Under the pieces are notes generated by a model, which searched no databases, had not been told where the DNA came from, and was given only the letters and a program-made list of their open reading frames with translations. Source: Trichodelitschia bisporula (Eukaryota > Ascomycota > Dothideomycetes > Phaeotrichales > Phaeotrichaceae). Taken from it: DNA of 64,000 nt. The DNA is taken from positions 341,697 through 405,696 of the forward strand of contig ML996699.1 of the NCBI GenBank assembly GCA_010356995.1, written 5' to 3'. Of this stretch, positions 1 to 12,142 are shown one piece after another. Made by a program: the position numbers and the translations under genes. Numbering within the stretch: the first letter of the stretch is position 1; each line of letters starts with the position of its first letter.

Positions 1-3000
1 TAATCCCGACAAGCCTCAAATTAACGCTCTTATCGAACCACCTCTCTCGCCTAACCTCCCTCCTTTCCCCCCTCTCCCCGCGACTCGCCCTCGTCACCCT
101 CGCCTTCTTCCTCCCCTCACACGCCAGCCCCGCACGTACCCGCTCCTCCTCCCGCCTCAACTCGCACGCCGCGATACCCCGCACATACGGCGCCACCTCT
201 GTGACGACCGTCGCGAACGGGCCGTCGAGCACCGAGGCTATGAGCCCGGTGCCGGAGGGGTGCGTTTCGCCCAGCGGATCCAGCGCGAGGGAAAACGTAG
301 CCCGCGTCAGGCGCTCAGGCGCGGTGACATGCTCCAGGATCGCAGATGGCAGGGCCTCCTCCGGGGCGCGGGCTCTACGACATGTCGTGTGCTGCGCGGT
401 GTATGCCGCAAGCCGCGCGCCGAGCTGGGCGTAGTCGGCCGGCGTTTCCGCGGCGAGCACGCGGCAGTCAGTGATGTAATTCGCGCGGGCGCGATCGGAA
501 ATATCCGGGATCGAAGCGTCGAGCGGCTGCTCGGACTGCGGGCGCAGGGTGTGGCCTGCGTATACATCCGCCGCGCTCTGGAACTCGAGTTCGCGCTCGA
601 AGTCCGCGAGGGTGGATGGCGGGCCTTGGGGCTTGCACAGCGTGCCGACGGCATGTGCGTCGAGGCCCCATTCGCGCATCGCCTCTAGGGCCAGGGTGAG
701 GGACTTCTCGAAGGCCGGGGTATCGGGTGCGGAGGCGAGGGCGGGGGAGAACCAGCCCATGGACTCGCGGTAGGTGTCCTTGCTGAAGACGCGCAGGGGC
801 CGGCCGTTGGCATCGAGGTCGGCGCCAGGGGGCCCGCGCTGGAAAATCCATTCTAGCCCGCCTTTGCGGTCACCGACGCCCATTTGGCACCAGAAGGAGA
901 GGTCGGAGATGGTGGCGCGGAGGTCGTGGGAGCGCGAGGTGTAGAGGGATTCGAGGGCGGGGCGGCGGAGGATGTGGCCTTCTTTTGCGGCGAGGAGGAG
1001 GAGGTAGTCTGTTGCTAGGTCGATGGGGGGAGGGGTGAAGCGGAGGATTGCGTGGACGGGGAGGGCGTTCAGCGGGAGGCGGGTTTCGTCGTTGCAGGTT
1101 AGGATTATGGGGCGTTTGGTGTGGGCCGCGAGGGTTAGGACGGTGAACCAGAATTGCCGGTCTTCGTCGAAGAGGATGTCTACCTCTTCAAGGAGGATGA
1201 CGCATTGCTTCTGCTGCGCTGGGGTATTGGCCTCTGTTGCTTTCGGAGCTTTGGGCTTTGCGGCCTTCTTGGATGCGTTTGACTTGAAAAAAGAAGTCAC
1301 TTTGCGGCTAGAGACGTCCTCTTCGTCCTCCACGACCTTCTCGATCCGCATTTTGCCCTTGGCAGGCACATTGCCCTCCGATAGAGCTTTGGACACCTGC
1401 TGAACGAGATGGTTCTCCGCCATGTCGCCGATCCGGTCGAGAACATCCTTGCCACTGCGTCGTGATGCCGAATTCAGCTCGAACACTTCGAAACCTAGTT
1501 CATGGGCAACAGCGTACGCCGCCGCGGTTTTGCCGCAGCCATGGGGTCCACTCAGGATGATGGCGTTGGGCGGTCGCTCCACTTCCTTCGATTGGGTGAA
1601 GGTCGTGTCTTTGACCCGGATGACTGACAAAGGCTGCGGAGGGCCAGGAATGTCGCCCACCCGTTCAATGTCGACGAATTCGCCCAGATCATCGAGCTCA
1701 TCATTGCTGGTGATGATGAAATTGTCCAGCTCGTCGTCCCGCTTGCGCTTGCGCTTCTTTTTTTCCTTTTTCTCGGTCTCCTTAGGCACAGGGTTCTTTC
1801 CGCTGGCCTTTTGACCAGTGTTGACGGCGGTAACGCTGCACGCTTGCAGCCAGTCACGCAGGATGGTAGTCTCCTTTCCGCTCTGCAGTACATGGGCAGC
1901 CGACTTAGGTGTGTATTTTTGCACCCAGGCCTCGGTTTCGCACTCGAACCTGTCAAAGGCGGAGAGATCGCTCATTGACGCGGCAAGATTCTCGACGGCT
2001 GGGTGGATGCGAGGTTTAGGGGGATTGTTCGACTTGAGTCTCAAGCGGAGCGGAACACATCGGTAACGAAGGGACGGAGCCATGTCACCGTACACTTCTT
2101 CGCCAGCCTTGATGAGACGTTTGGGCAAGCGAGGTTCCCATTCCGAAGAAGGTTGGACTTTCAGGTGGCGCAGAAGCTGGTTTAGCAAATCGTCCGACTC
2201 GGACACAACCACAGCGCGTTCCTTGAGTTTCTTCGGCCGAGTAAGCTCAGGGTCGAGAGATGCAGGTGCAGTTGGAATGTCCACGAGATCGCGTACGTGA
2301 ATAGCTCCATCCCATGGGGCGTCGGGGAACTTGGCGTACTTCCTCAGGATGCTGTCACCGGATTGTGCTACGGGAGCGAAAAGAGTAGCAGGCTTGGACT
2401 GCGACTTCACCACGTATGGTCCTGTAGGCGCCGGCTTCAAGCTTCCGGAGCTTCCGGGTCTAGGCGAGGTAGCCCGCGATTCAGATGCGTTGGAGGCGTT
2501 GTCTTTCCTAGCCTCCAGCTTCGGCTTTGGGGCGGCTTTTCCGAGAAAGAAGGGATGCGTGACCTTTTTCGGTGACGCCGGCCGTTTGGGGTGCTGCACT
2601 ACGACTGCGGGTTTGGGGGCGGGAGCTTCAGGCTTGGGGACGGTAGCTGCGGGCTCCTTGACTGCCTTGACTGCATCCGGTTTGGGAACAGGAAGCGCAC
2701 GCTTCTTGACTGGCGGGGCTGATTCTGGTTTCGGAGCGGCTAAAATAGCCTCGATCTTGTTGCCAAAGTCAGCACGCTTGTCGGGTGAAACGGGAAAGGC
2801 GATGGTGACAATATGACTCTTCTGCTTGCGCCTTTTCCCACGCGGTGCAGCACGGCCCGCTGGTGTATCTGCCGCTGGTGTGTCTACCGCCGGCCTCTTC
2901 TTGGATTTCGGCGAGGCGAGCTTTCCATCGGGGCGGAGCACCATGACGCGCTTTGTATTAGAATCTGGATGAGTGGGCGCAACCACAGGTTTTGGAGTGC

Positions 3001-3619
3001 GAGCCGGTTGTAGCGATGGGGGAGATGTCGGCTCACTCGGCGGAGTGACTGGAGAAGGAACTTTGCTGTTGCTAGCAACGTTCACCGATGTTGTGTTTGG
3101 TTGAAGTTTCTCGGCGGTGTTGTGGACGTCGGTGGGAAGTGCAAGTTTGCTATCGGAACTAGCTTGATCTGGTTGAAAGTTGTTGCGTGGTGCAGTTATA
3201 TAAAGTACGGACTCGGGCGTAAGGTGGGGAACCGCATCGTTGTTCTGATGCTCCGGACTAGCCCGTGATGAGTCGTCCGGTGTAGTCTTACGACGCTTGC
3301 GCCGCTCGTAGTTGATATCCTGCTGGCTCATGTCTGCCTTCATGTCGTCTGAAGGCTGTACAGGTCGAAATAAGCGATCAATGGTGACTTGTACGGTTCC
3401 GTTGGTCTTCTGCAGAGGTTTGCGGACTTCCGGTTTTTGAGGTTCGGCCACTTGGTCCACAACAGCGGTGACTGGTGAATCCTCACCGGCTGAGGGGCCC
3501 ATATCTACCCATGTTAGTGAGCTCAGACGAGAGGAGACGAGCAACAAACCTTTGGGCTGGAAGAATGGATGTACGACAGGTTTACTGTCCGAATCCACTG
3601 CGACAGCTAGAGACGCCAT
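1..3619 (-). CDS. ELG1: Elg1/ATAD5-like alternative RFC large subunit (3' end clipped)
   Basis: Large subunit of the alternative clamp loader that unloads PCNA from chromatin. Seen: ATG at 3619, a 45-nt intron at 3505-3549, then one frame open to the window edge (about 1,190 residues). The N-terminus is disordered and lysine/proline rich and carries two HPFF motifs (near residues 17 and 340). RFC-family motif WVQKYTPK lies near 555, Walker A GPHGCGKT near 680, Walker B ILLEEVDILFDED near 800 and sensor-1 LTCND near 825. The extreme C-terminus reads RRERWF, a motif I associate with fungal Elg1 C-termini, so only a few residues should be missing off the left edge. Long loop insertions between Walker A and B are normal for Elg1 and argue against Rfc1, Ctf18 or Rad24. 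It is divergent from the Utp8-like gene. Confidence 0.88.
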   Translation of the reverse strand, partial: MASLAVAVDSDSKPVVHPFFQPKGLLLVSSRLSSLTWVDMGPSAGEDSPVTAVVDQVAEPQKPEVRKPLQKTNGTVQVTIDRLFRPVQPSDDMKADMSQQDINYERRKRRKTTPDDSSRASPEHQNNDAVPHLTPESVLYITAPRNNFQPDQASSDSKLALPTDVHNTAEKLQPNTTSVNVASNSKVPSPVTPPSEPTSPPSLQPARTPKPVVAPTHPDSNTKRVMVLRPDGKLASPKSKKRPAVDTPAADTPAGRAAPRGKRRKQKSHIVTIAFPVSPDKRADFGNKIEAILAAPKPESAPPVKKRALPVPKPDAVKAVKEPAATVPKPEAPAPKPAVVVQHPKRPASPKKVTHPFFLGKAAPKPKLEARKDNASNASESRATSPRPGSSGSLKPAPTGPYVVKSQSKPATLFAPVAQSGDSILRKYAKFPDAPWDGAIHVRDLVDIPTAPASLDPELTRPKKLKERAVVVSESDDLLNQLLRHLKVQPSSEWEPRLPKRLIKAGEEVYGDMAPSLRYRCVPLRLRLKSNNPPKPRIHPAVENLAASMSDLSAFDRFECETEAWVQKYTPKSAAHVLQSGKETTILRDWLQACSVTAVNTGQKASGKNPVPKETEKKEKKKRKRKRDDELDNFIITSNDELDDLGEFVDIERVGDIPGPPQPLSVIRVKDTTFTQSKEVERPPNAIILSGPHGCGKTAAAYAVAHELGFEVFELNSASRRSGKDVLDRIGDMAENHLVQQVSKALSEGNVPAKGKMRIEKVVEDEEDVSSRKVTSFFKSNASKKAAKPKAPKATEANTPAQQKQCVILLEEVDILFDEDRQFWFTVLTLAAHTKRPIILTCNDETRLPLNALPVHAILRFTPPPIDLATDYLLLLAAKEGHILRRPALESLYTSRSHDLRATISDLSFWCQMGVGDRKGGLEWIFQRGPPGADLDANGRPLRVFSKDTYRESMGWFSPALASAPDTPAFEKSLTLALEAMREWGLDAHAVGTLCKPQGPPSTLADFERELEFQSAADVYAGHTLRPQSEQPLDASIPDISDRARANYITDCRVLAAETPADYAQLGARLAAYTAQHTTCRRARAPEEALPSAILEHVTAPERLTRATFSLALDPLGETHPSGTGLIASVLDGPFATVVTEVAPYVRGIAACELRREEERVRAGLACEGRKKARVTRASRGERGERREVRRERWFDKSVNLRLVGI

Positions 3620-4058
3620 ATACAGATGTGAAGCATGTTCCCAAATAGAGCTTAGAGAGCGCACAGGAACGAAAAGACAGTGATAAGGAAAGAAGTATGC
3701 AAGTGGCTAAGTCGTGAAGGTTGTGGGGGGAGACGTGGTGTCTGTAGACGCGTTGGCTTGCCGTCACGTCGTCTGCAGTCTCGGACTTGAGGTACGAGGT
3801 CTCGTCGCGACGCGCTCTCACGCTTCCCAAGTGACAAGGATCATAATTACGCGACGACTAGTGCCAAGACTTAAGTGTGGAGCAAATCTTGGCGGCAGCC
3901 CCCCGCCGCTTCGGAACCAAGAGTGCCGTGGTCCCGACAACTTTTTTCTGCCTTGCAGCTTTTCGCGACGAAGCTGGGGAGACAGTGATACGACCGACCC
4001 ATCCTCAAGCCTAATTCAGCCTATACGAACGGCTTCCTCAGACTCCACTCAGCAGGAA

Positions 4059-6925
4059 ATGGCGTCTGGAAGCCTTCTGGGCTCCATCTTCACTTTGGCC
4101 AGCCTCCCAAGGCCATTTGACTCTGCTCACGGCCGTACGCAGGCTGCGCCCGTCTTTGCGCTATCCGAATCGAAGCGGACGAAGCGGCCGGAGGTTGTCA
4201 CGAGCATTGATGGAGAAAGCGTGAATATATACAATGTACGTTTCGTGTCTTGATATTATATCCTGTAGTGGAGAAAGGAGGCTCCTCTTTTGTGGCAGTG
4301 AATTAACTTCTGCAGGTGTCAAACTCTGCCTTGATAGCAACCTACGCCGTCCCACCGCAAACTCGCTTCGTTGCTGCCCCGTGCTCTCTGTACCAGAAGC
4401 ATGGGAAGAACCAAAGCGCCCGGCGCTACACATACACGGCCATACAAAACCGGAGCAACAAGTTGCAAATAGCCTGCTTCGACGAGGAACTCCAAAGGGC
4501 GGAGACCAGCAAGCCGAAGACCACATTTAAGGATCTGCCTTCCACAAGCGCCGTTGCCTCAATACGGGTGGTGCCCTCTTACAGCTTCGTCAACGGCAGA
4601 GAGGACTCGCACGACGTCATTGTCATTCAAGAGGATGGGAAGACGTCCTGCTTTTCAGCCGCGCTCCAGGATCTGCTCTGGCAAAGGGACGTCAAGGAGC
4701 TTGTCAGCGTTGATGGAGCGGAGGCTGTAGACACCCTCAATGTCGTATTTGCCGATATCACCGATGTCCGTGCAGCTAAAAAGGGATTGCTTCAGGGACG
4801 GGAAGACGTTCTGGCACAGCTTGACGCTGGGGATGCGCGTACGGCGGAGCACACACAAATCCTCTTTGTGGCAACACAGGCCTCCGGTAGCAGCTCTGAT
4901 TGTCCTAACGTACACGTCTTTGCGGTCCGACCCCGCTTGTCCACCACTGGCCAGGTCTCCGTTCCGCAACACCTGCTCACATGGCATATACCCGCAAACC
5001 GGCTGGCATCACCGTTTGCGCAGACTGATTCCTACTTCCTCCAGCCGGCATCTGGTCACTTTTACCACCTGGCCGGGGAGTCCATTGTGACGTACGATCT
5101 CACTGGGCTGTCGCCAGTCATTACCTCTGAGCTTCAAAGCGACACCAGCTCTTTTGGAAGCTTTGTCAGAATCTCGTCATCGCTACTACTGACAGCTTCG
5201 TCCACCGAATACAGCGTTTATGACGTCAAGTACGGTACGGTTCAAGCGACGCAGCGCGTCTCACGCGAGCCTGCTGTCACGGGCAAGAAGCGGAAACACG
5301 CAGACATCGATTCAACAACACCCCCTAAGCTCGTCTCTTACTTCGCAAAACTTGGTATCGCGGTGGCTCTTTTCGAGCGGAACCTCGTTGCTGTGCAGAT
5401 TGGCGATAATGTATCCGGATCCAAGGCGCAAGCAAAGGGCATCACGCTGGCTGATTCGCTTGGGAAGGGGACTCGTTGGGCTCCGGCGGTTTCCTTCCGC
5501 GGAGAGCCGATTGAGCCCTTTGCCAACGTTCTGCGCGATTCGACTGTTCTGAGGACAGATGAACCCAGTGCTTGGAAGACGGCAGCGGAGAATCTCGAGA
5601 GACTCGCTCGGAGCGAGGATATCATGGGCTTTGATCGAGCCTTTGCCCCTGAAGTGGGTGTCCATGTGCATGCCAACGCAAAAACTCCAAAGAAGGCAGA
5701 AGAGCAGGAAGAACTGGTGGAATGGACCTTCCCGGGCGAACGGTCCACGAAGCTTCTGGGATTGTTTCGCGAAAAGGCCTTGTTCGCTTTACGCCAAATA
5801 TTTCAGCCCTCAAGACCCACAAGCAGCGATAAGCTGAACGCGGCTCCAGTCTCCCTTCGCATCCAGTTTTATCCGCCTAATGTCTTCCACTGGTTAGTCC
5901 GAACCGGTCAGCTCACTTCTCGGCTTGCCGGGCAAGCGCTGCGCGTAGAGGCTGGGAACGAGCAGCTCAACCTCCAGCCCGGAGCCGTGGTGACTGCCAT
6001 TGTCGATTACGACCCATCGCTGGAACTTCTCTACACCACATTGCAGGCGCACCCCCATCTCGAGATCGACGACCTCGTTCGCACTGTGCAGGTCATCATT
6101 CAGAGCCTGAACAACTCGACCCTTTCCCTCAGCGACGCCACTTTGGCCGCCACCGCCCTCGCCCTCAACAACGATGATGACGTCGCCAACGGGGTCATCG
6201 AGCCCGAAGCCGACGCCGCCATGGCCGATCTCGACCACGCGGTCGAAGTACTGGAGACGGGCCTGCCCCTCCGCGGCGAGAGCCTGCGCTACGCCCTGAC
6301 GAAACTAAACGCTTTCCCTGTCCCGCAGATCGTCAAGGCGCTACAAACCGGCCTTGCGCGTCAAGAAATCGTCTTCCTGATCCACATCCTGCGCATCGAA
6401 CTCGCGGACGGTGGGTGGACGGCCCGGTATATCGACGTCGGGCCCGTCGGCGCCGAGTCCGGCGAGCCCTCGGACCGGGCGATCACGGTGATCGCGAAGC
6501 TGCTGAGCTGCGCCGTGGATGCGTTCGGTGTGAATGGGTGGCTTGTGGCGTCTTCAGCGGACCCGGCGGATGCGCTGGATGAGGTGCTCGTAAGCTTGCG
6601 GACGGAGATCACGGCTGCGCTGGAGGGGATCCACGAGGCGAGTTTCATGCAGGGGCTTCTTGTTGACTTTCTGCGGTTTGCGCATGAGAATGGCCCGACG
6701 CTGCGGCAGAAGAAGAAGCAGAAGAAGGAGCGGACGTTGCTGCCGCAGACGGTGGAGGCGGAGGCTGAGAATCCCGTGCTGCCGCTTGGGCTGAAGGTGC
6801 CGGAGGGGGTGGCGGATACGACGGTGGATGTTACGGGCAAGGTGTTGAAGAAGAGTAAGCGGCAGATGGGGTTGGAGCTTAGTATGCGGGTGGGGCAGTA
6901 TAGCTTCGAGCGGATACGGTTTTAG
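4059..6925 (+). CDS. Utp8-like small-subunit processome protein
   Basis: Probably a t-UTP/UtpA subunit acting in early 18S pre-rRNA transcription and processing in the nucleolus. Seen: exon 4059-4235, intron 4236-4315 (GTACGT...TTAAC...CAG), exon 4316-6925, giving 928 aa. The N-terminus (LASLPRPF, then SKRTKRPEVV and DGESVNIYN, then YAVPPQTRFVAAPCSLY) resembles the start of the fungal Utp8 beta-propeller. The middle looks beta-rich and WD-like. The C-terminal third is helical with a lysine tract (KKKQKKE near 805) and ends SMRVGQYSFERIRF. Family assignment is from memory of fungal Utp8 proteins; another t-UTP propeller protein such as Nan1/Utp17 is the main alternative. The coding frame and intron are clear. 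Confidence 0.62.
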
Positions 6926-8059
6926 TGGGTGGTGCTCGTGGGGGGGGGGAGGGTGCTGACAATGTAAATGACTACGTCTATGGCGATGTTGGTAATGCAT
7001 GCTTGGGGGCAGTATGTTGCAGGCGCGAACGGATGTTTACTGATCCATATTCTGGCCATCCAGTTGTTGTTCTTCACGGAACGGTGTCAGGCATCCCATG
7101 GTGCTTAATATATCGCTGGCCGCGTCACATTGGCCAGCCTCGAAGCCATTGAGTGAGCAGTGCTTGCTAGTAGGACAATACTTAACTGCCAACAAGCCCG
7201 GTACAACCTTAAAATGACCTCAAACTTCAAAGATCATTGACAGCCTTGGAACTATCGTCGATAACTAGCCCGAATACTCTATCGTAGTCTGGGAGCACAT
7301 CTATCGGTGCGGTTATCCTCGCTTCAGCCCAACATCGGAAGCGAGCTATCTCCTCTTACCTCCGCTAACTTAACCCAGATCTCACTCCCCTTCTACCGTC
7401 TTCTACCGTCTTCTGCCGTCCACAATTTAACCATCACGACCTCCCCCCGCAATCCCCGTCACAAACTCCGCAAACCTGCCCTCCTTGTCCGAGACCGCAC
7501 GAACCATCCATGACGCCCATCAGACCCTCTCCCCCACCAACCTCACCCGTCAGCTCGACGCAATGCGGCTCACCTCACGCCCTTCGACAAACCGGTGTAA
7601 CCTCACCTACACCCCAACTGACATAATGACATCGGCTCCGAGCGCCTTGCCCACCCGGGCCATCACCTCTAGCCGCTCCTCCACCCACGGGGCCCTCCCT
7701 GCTCGTATCTGCACGATGCGTAAATAAGCAGCAACAAGACTCGCAGCGAAAGCGCCACACCCGCCCTAACCCCGCTTAACCCCGCCCCTCCATCCCGCGC
7801 GCAGATGTCGCTAACCCGTAGCGCGGAATTCGGCACGGGCAGCAGCGATCCGCGCCGTAGGATCGCAGCGGACGAGCCTGGCGGTGTGGACGCCCTGCGT
7901 TGACGTACCGTAAGGTTACTTATCGCCGGCGCCGAGATGGAAGGAGCGCGGGGGTGGATGTCTTGTTCCTGCTGTTGTGCTTCCAGCGGGTGCTTGGTCT
8001 CGGTCTTATAAGCATTCGCTCGCGCCCAGCGGTTTTCGAGTGAGTAAGGCTTGAGAAAC
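6926..8059. other. intergenic, no gene seen
   Basis: About 1.1 kb between the Utp8-like gene and the MFS carrier. It holds a short imperfect repeat of CTTCTACCGT near 7390-7420 and many short unrelated open frames. I see no convincing gene. Confidence 0.6.
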
Positions 8060-9823
8060 ATGACGCTTATACCGCGACCCCGCTCCCCACCCGCCGGGCC
8101 GGACCGCGCTGCGCTGGTCGACCTCGCGGCCGCGGAGGGACATGATGCTGATATACCGAGTAACATCGGGCGCGTGCCCGACGAAAAGACACCGCACTCG
8201 CTTACACCCGACACGCCCGTTTCCACCGGCCCGCATGGCCTCGACAAGGACTTGGAAAAGGAAGCCGGGTCCGCGCAATCTTCCGCCAGCAGCGTCGCGG
8301 AGCCTGAACCAACGGATCCGAATATAGTCGACTGGGACGGCCCGGACGACCCCGCGAACCCGCAGAACTGGAGCACGCTGCGCAAGACCGGGGCGATACT
8401 GATTATAAGCGGGTTTACGTTCTTGATTCCGCTGGGGAGCAGTATTTTTGCGCCCGGGGTGCCGCTGGTGATGGAGGAGTTTCATTCGCACAATACGCTG
8501 CTGGCGGGCTTTGTGGTTAGTGTGTACGTCCTTGGGTTTGCGTTTGGGCCGCTGGGTAGGATTCACCCCCCCCCCTCCTCTCCCTAGAGCTACAGAGATC
8601 TAACCGACCCCCCAGTCATCGCCCCCCTCTCCGAAATGCACGGTCGCCTCCCCCTCTACCACGCCAGCAATGCCCTCTTCACCATCTTCACCATCGCCTG
8701 CGCCCTCGCCCCCTCCCTCAACAGCCTCATCGCCTTCCGCTTCATCGCCGGCGCCGTCGGCGCCGCGCCCCTGGCCCTGGGCGGGGGCACGATTGCCGAC
8801 GTGACGACGCGCGAGCAGCGCGCCACGGCGATGAGCGTGTGGATGCTCGGGCCGACGGTCGGCCCGGTTCTTGGGCCTATTGCGGGCGGTTTCATAAGCG
8901 CGGGGCTGGGGTGGCGGTGGAATTTCTGGGTGGTGGCGATTGCGGCGGGGGCGTTTGGGGTCGGGGGCTTGGTGCTGATGCGGGAGACGTATGCGCCCGC
9001 CATACTCGCGAAGAAGGCGGCGCGGTTGAGGAAAGAGACCGGGAATTCGGCGTTGAGGAGTAAACTCGACTCCGGGCTTGCGCCACGGGATCTATTCCTG
9101 TTCAGCATCGTCCGGCCGACGAAAATGCTCTTCCTGTCCCCTATCGTGTTTTTCCTCTCCGCGTATGTGGCGCTGGTGTACAGCTACTTGTACCTCATGT
9201 TTACGACGTTCACGGATATCTTTCTCACGCAGTATCATTTCGCGCCCAGGCTCGTCGGGCTCAGTTTCGTAGGCATCGGGATCGGCGCGTTTGTTGGGCA
9301 GTTCGGGTACTCCTGGCTTGCGAACAGGGACGTGCGGAAACATATTGCGGCAGGGACGTTCACGCCGGAGCGCCGGCTGGTGTTCATGTGTCCCGGCGCG
9401 TTCCTCGTCCCGATTGGGCTTTTCTGGTATGGGTGGGCGGTACAGGCGCGGGTGCATTGGATATGTCCGATTATGGCGACGGTGGTGTTTGGCGTGGGGT
9501 TGTTGTTGATTTTTGTACGTCCTGCTCCCTTCTTCCCTTTACGGTGCTTTTGACTGTGCTGACGCTCGGACTAGATGCCCGCAAACACATACCTCGTCGA
9601 CGTGTACACCGTGCACGCGGCCAGCGCGATGGCGGCCAACACGGTGCTGCGCAGTATCGCAGCGGCGATATTGCCGCTTGCCGGGCCGAGCATGTTCAAG
9701 GCGCTGGGGTACGGAGGGGGCGGGTCGTTGCTCGGCGGGTTCGCGGTGGTGATGTTGCCGGTGCCGTTTATATTTCTTAAATATGGAGAGAGGTTGAGGA
9801 CGAGGTTTGTGGTTAAGCTTTAG
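8060..9823 (+). CDS. MFS drug/polyamine transporter, DHA1 type
   Basis: Proton-coupled exporter of the major facilitator superfamily at the plasma membrane; DHA1 members export drugs, toxins or polyamines. Exons 8060-8555, 8616-9514 and 9575-9823 with two 60-nt introns (GTAGGA..CAG and GTACGT..TAG) give 547 aa. A cytoplasmic N-tail of about 95 residues ends in VDWDGPDDPANPQNW, the signature preceding TM1 in the fungal Tpo1/Flr1-like group. About 12 hydrophobic segments follow. IAPLSEMHGR near TM2-3 and RFIAGAVGAAPLALGGG near TM4 match DHA1 motif positions. Each intron lies at a phase that restores the expected motif (GPLVIAPLSE across intron 1). No biosynthetic cluster surrounds it, so the substrate is unknown. 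Confidence 0.88.
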
Positions 9824-12142
9824 GGACATTGGGAGGAAGCATGGGTGGCGTTAGGATATGGATATGGGTATTCGGGATTGGGGGGCTCGTGGGGGTGCAT
9901 TTGCAAGGCTGGAAAATACGAGGCTTAGTTGATATACTGTTGAAGTTCTAAATACTGTGTTGAAGCTCCTGTACCGGTTGCCCAGGAAGAGCTATATTTA
10001 CCCCGTGCTCCCCCAGCATATACCCAAGCTCTAACCCACACTCACAAATCCTCAGCCTTGCCTTGGCACATCCGGTCGTCGGTCCTCTTCAACATTCCGC
10101 ACCAGGCCAGGCCATCAATGAGGCTGATCAGAATGTCAAACAGATACGTACGGTCTTTGGGCTTACTTGTTAGGGTACTATACACATGCCGCTGCTGATG
10201 TATGTGGACACCATCCACATTCTGAAGTTCCCAACATTGAGTCCTTTGATCGTGCATGAGGATCCATCACGCTCGGAGACCATTTTCCCTGTCTGACGGT
10301 TGATATGGAGCCTCATCTTACCGTAACCGTGGCGGCTGCGGAGGGGACTAGTCCAGTAGAATAGGGTGCATGTACTCTCCCTTTTAACTTGGTACGAGGG
10401 GCCTTGGTTGACCGTAAATGTATGGCCAGTTTGTGATTTCAGAGGCATGGCGAGACATGATGTTGGCGTCCGGGAATCCGTTTCGAGTTCCAAGATGGCC
10501 GGTCAAACTCCGCGCTCTGGTTCCCGAACGGTACATCCTCGTTTGCATTGATACGGTGTATGGGGAGGGAAGATATCTTGTGCACCTGTATCGCTAGCCG
10601 CGGTGAGCAGACATAGCTTTGGCAGCGTGGAACAAACAGAGACGAGATTGAGGTTTAGTGGTCGGTCTATATGCCCCGGTCCATATGCCCCATATCACCC
10701 ACGGAAGGCCGCTTTGTAAGAAAATCGAACTCCGGCAGGCACATCTCCAATTCGAAACATTGCCGCTTGGGTTAGATGCCTTGGAGATATGTCATTTGGA
10801 TCATCGTGCCATGCACAAATCCTAGGTCTATCGGCATCGTTAAGATACCTACTTCCATTCTCGAGACGCCGTAGCGAAGGCTGAAAACGTCCAATCTTGT
10901 AGAATGTACGCTCCGTACTTGTGAATGGTATCCGGTTTACATCATACTTCGATATAGTGGTAAGCTGATGTCCCCTAGCTGCGTCATTCAGTTAGTTGTA
11001 CCTCGACCGCCGCACTGAACTCAAAGTATGGAATGTTAACGGAGGTATCCTCGTCCCTTACCATTATGACTCTTTTCAGAGCACTTTGCGTGTCCCCTAC
11101 TTCTCCGGAGAGAGCATTGGCGTTGTGATAAACGGTTTGACGATACCTGGGCTGGTGGCGAGGCCCTGAAGCGACTGCTGTTTGGAAGCACGCTGTAGTC
11201 CTAGTTCGGCTTCGAAACGGGGTCGAATCGGCGCAATATGCTGCTCATGTTTCCGGGCAAGGATAGGCCGCCGATAGCGTTCACGTCACCAACGAACAGT
11301 CAAATGACAAGGTGAGCTTATGAGCAGCACAAAACGGGAATCCGCATAGTTTCTCCTTCTATTGACATTAGCGTGGACTGGTTTAAGTAGACAGACTGAC
11401 AATGCCCGGGTGTGAATATGCCGCCCTTGTCGACCATTTCCCGCGATAGTGTCTTTGAAGGGATCTACAGTAACCTTATGCTAAACAAAGGAACCCGATC
11501 CAGATCAGGCGGAAGCCTATGAATTTTTTCGTCGTCGACCACACGGGAGTCCGCATGAAAGCGATATCGAATGATCTTTTCTTCCACGAGTTAACTCTCA
11601 GAGTAGGAGAATATATAGAGTAGGTGGGTCCGCTGGCCAATTCGGCCACAATATGAAACCTCAAAAATCCATCGATAATAACCTGGACTTAGAATGATGT
11701 GAGGTACTACGTACCACACCCTGTACCCCAAATCACCACGAGGCCTTACCAACAAGCGGGATATGGCTGGTCTACGATTGCTTGCTTAGGTTCTAAATCT
11801 ACACTGCAAATAATGTTTCGGCAGTCTACGGTAGGAGCGAGTGCCAGGTGAGGACCGGGCGTGTTGAACTGCACTTCTCACCCATGGATGGGACGTCAGA
11901 ATCCGGCCGTACTGTATCTCCGAATTTGTACAGTATGCGGAACGCACTAGGATAGATATGGAGTGTCAGGCAGTTGCATTGACGATAATGTTGAAGGTAC
12001 CATTAGGCTACGTAGTACGCGGAAGCATCTGCAACGTACGGTACGTACGTTGGTAGAAGCATGCAATTCATTCGCTTACGTAGTACCGTACTTCAGTCGC
12101 CCATGGTGCTATCCACCCATGACGTAGAGCATGCAGGTAGGA
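9824..12142. other. 2.3 kb gene-poor stretch, possible decayed coding remnants
   Basis: No intact gene. On the minus strand short protein-like runs appear (around 10170-10493, 11476-11664 and about 10990-11170, the last ending near FEFSAAVEVQLTE), but stops separate them and no splice model joins them convincingly. Repeated TACGTA/GTACG palindromes occur at 11700-12090. It looks like eroded or regulatory DNA. Confidence 0.35.

Noticed and set aside
10170-10493. 107-codon minus-strand frame in the gene desert
   Set aside because: Reads somewhat like protein but has no start context, no splice partner and no recognised family; kept only as a possible remnant.
12000-12100. GTACG/TACGTA palindrome cluster considered as a replication or recombination site
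   Set aside because: Short, irregular and without any supporting context; not more than a curiosity.
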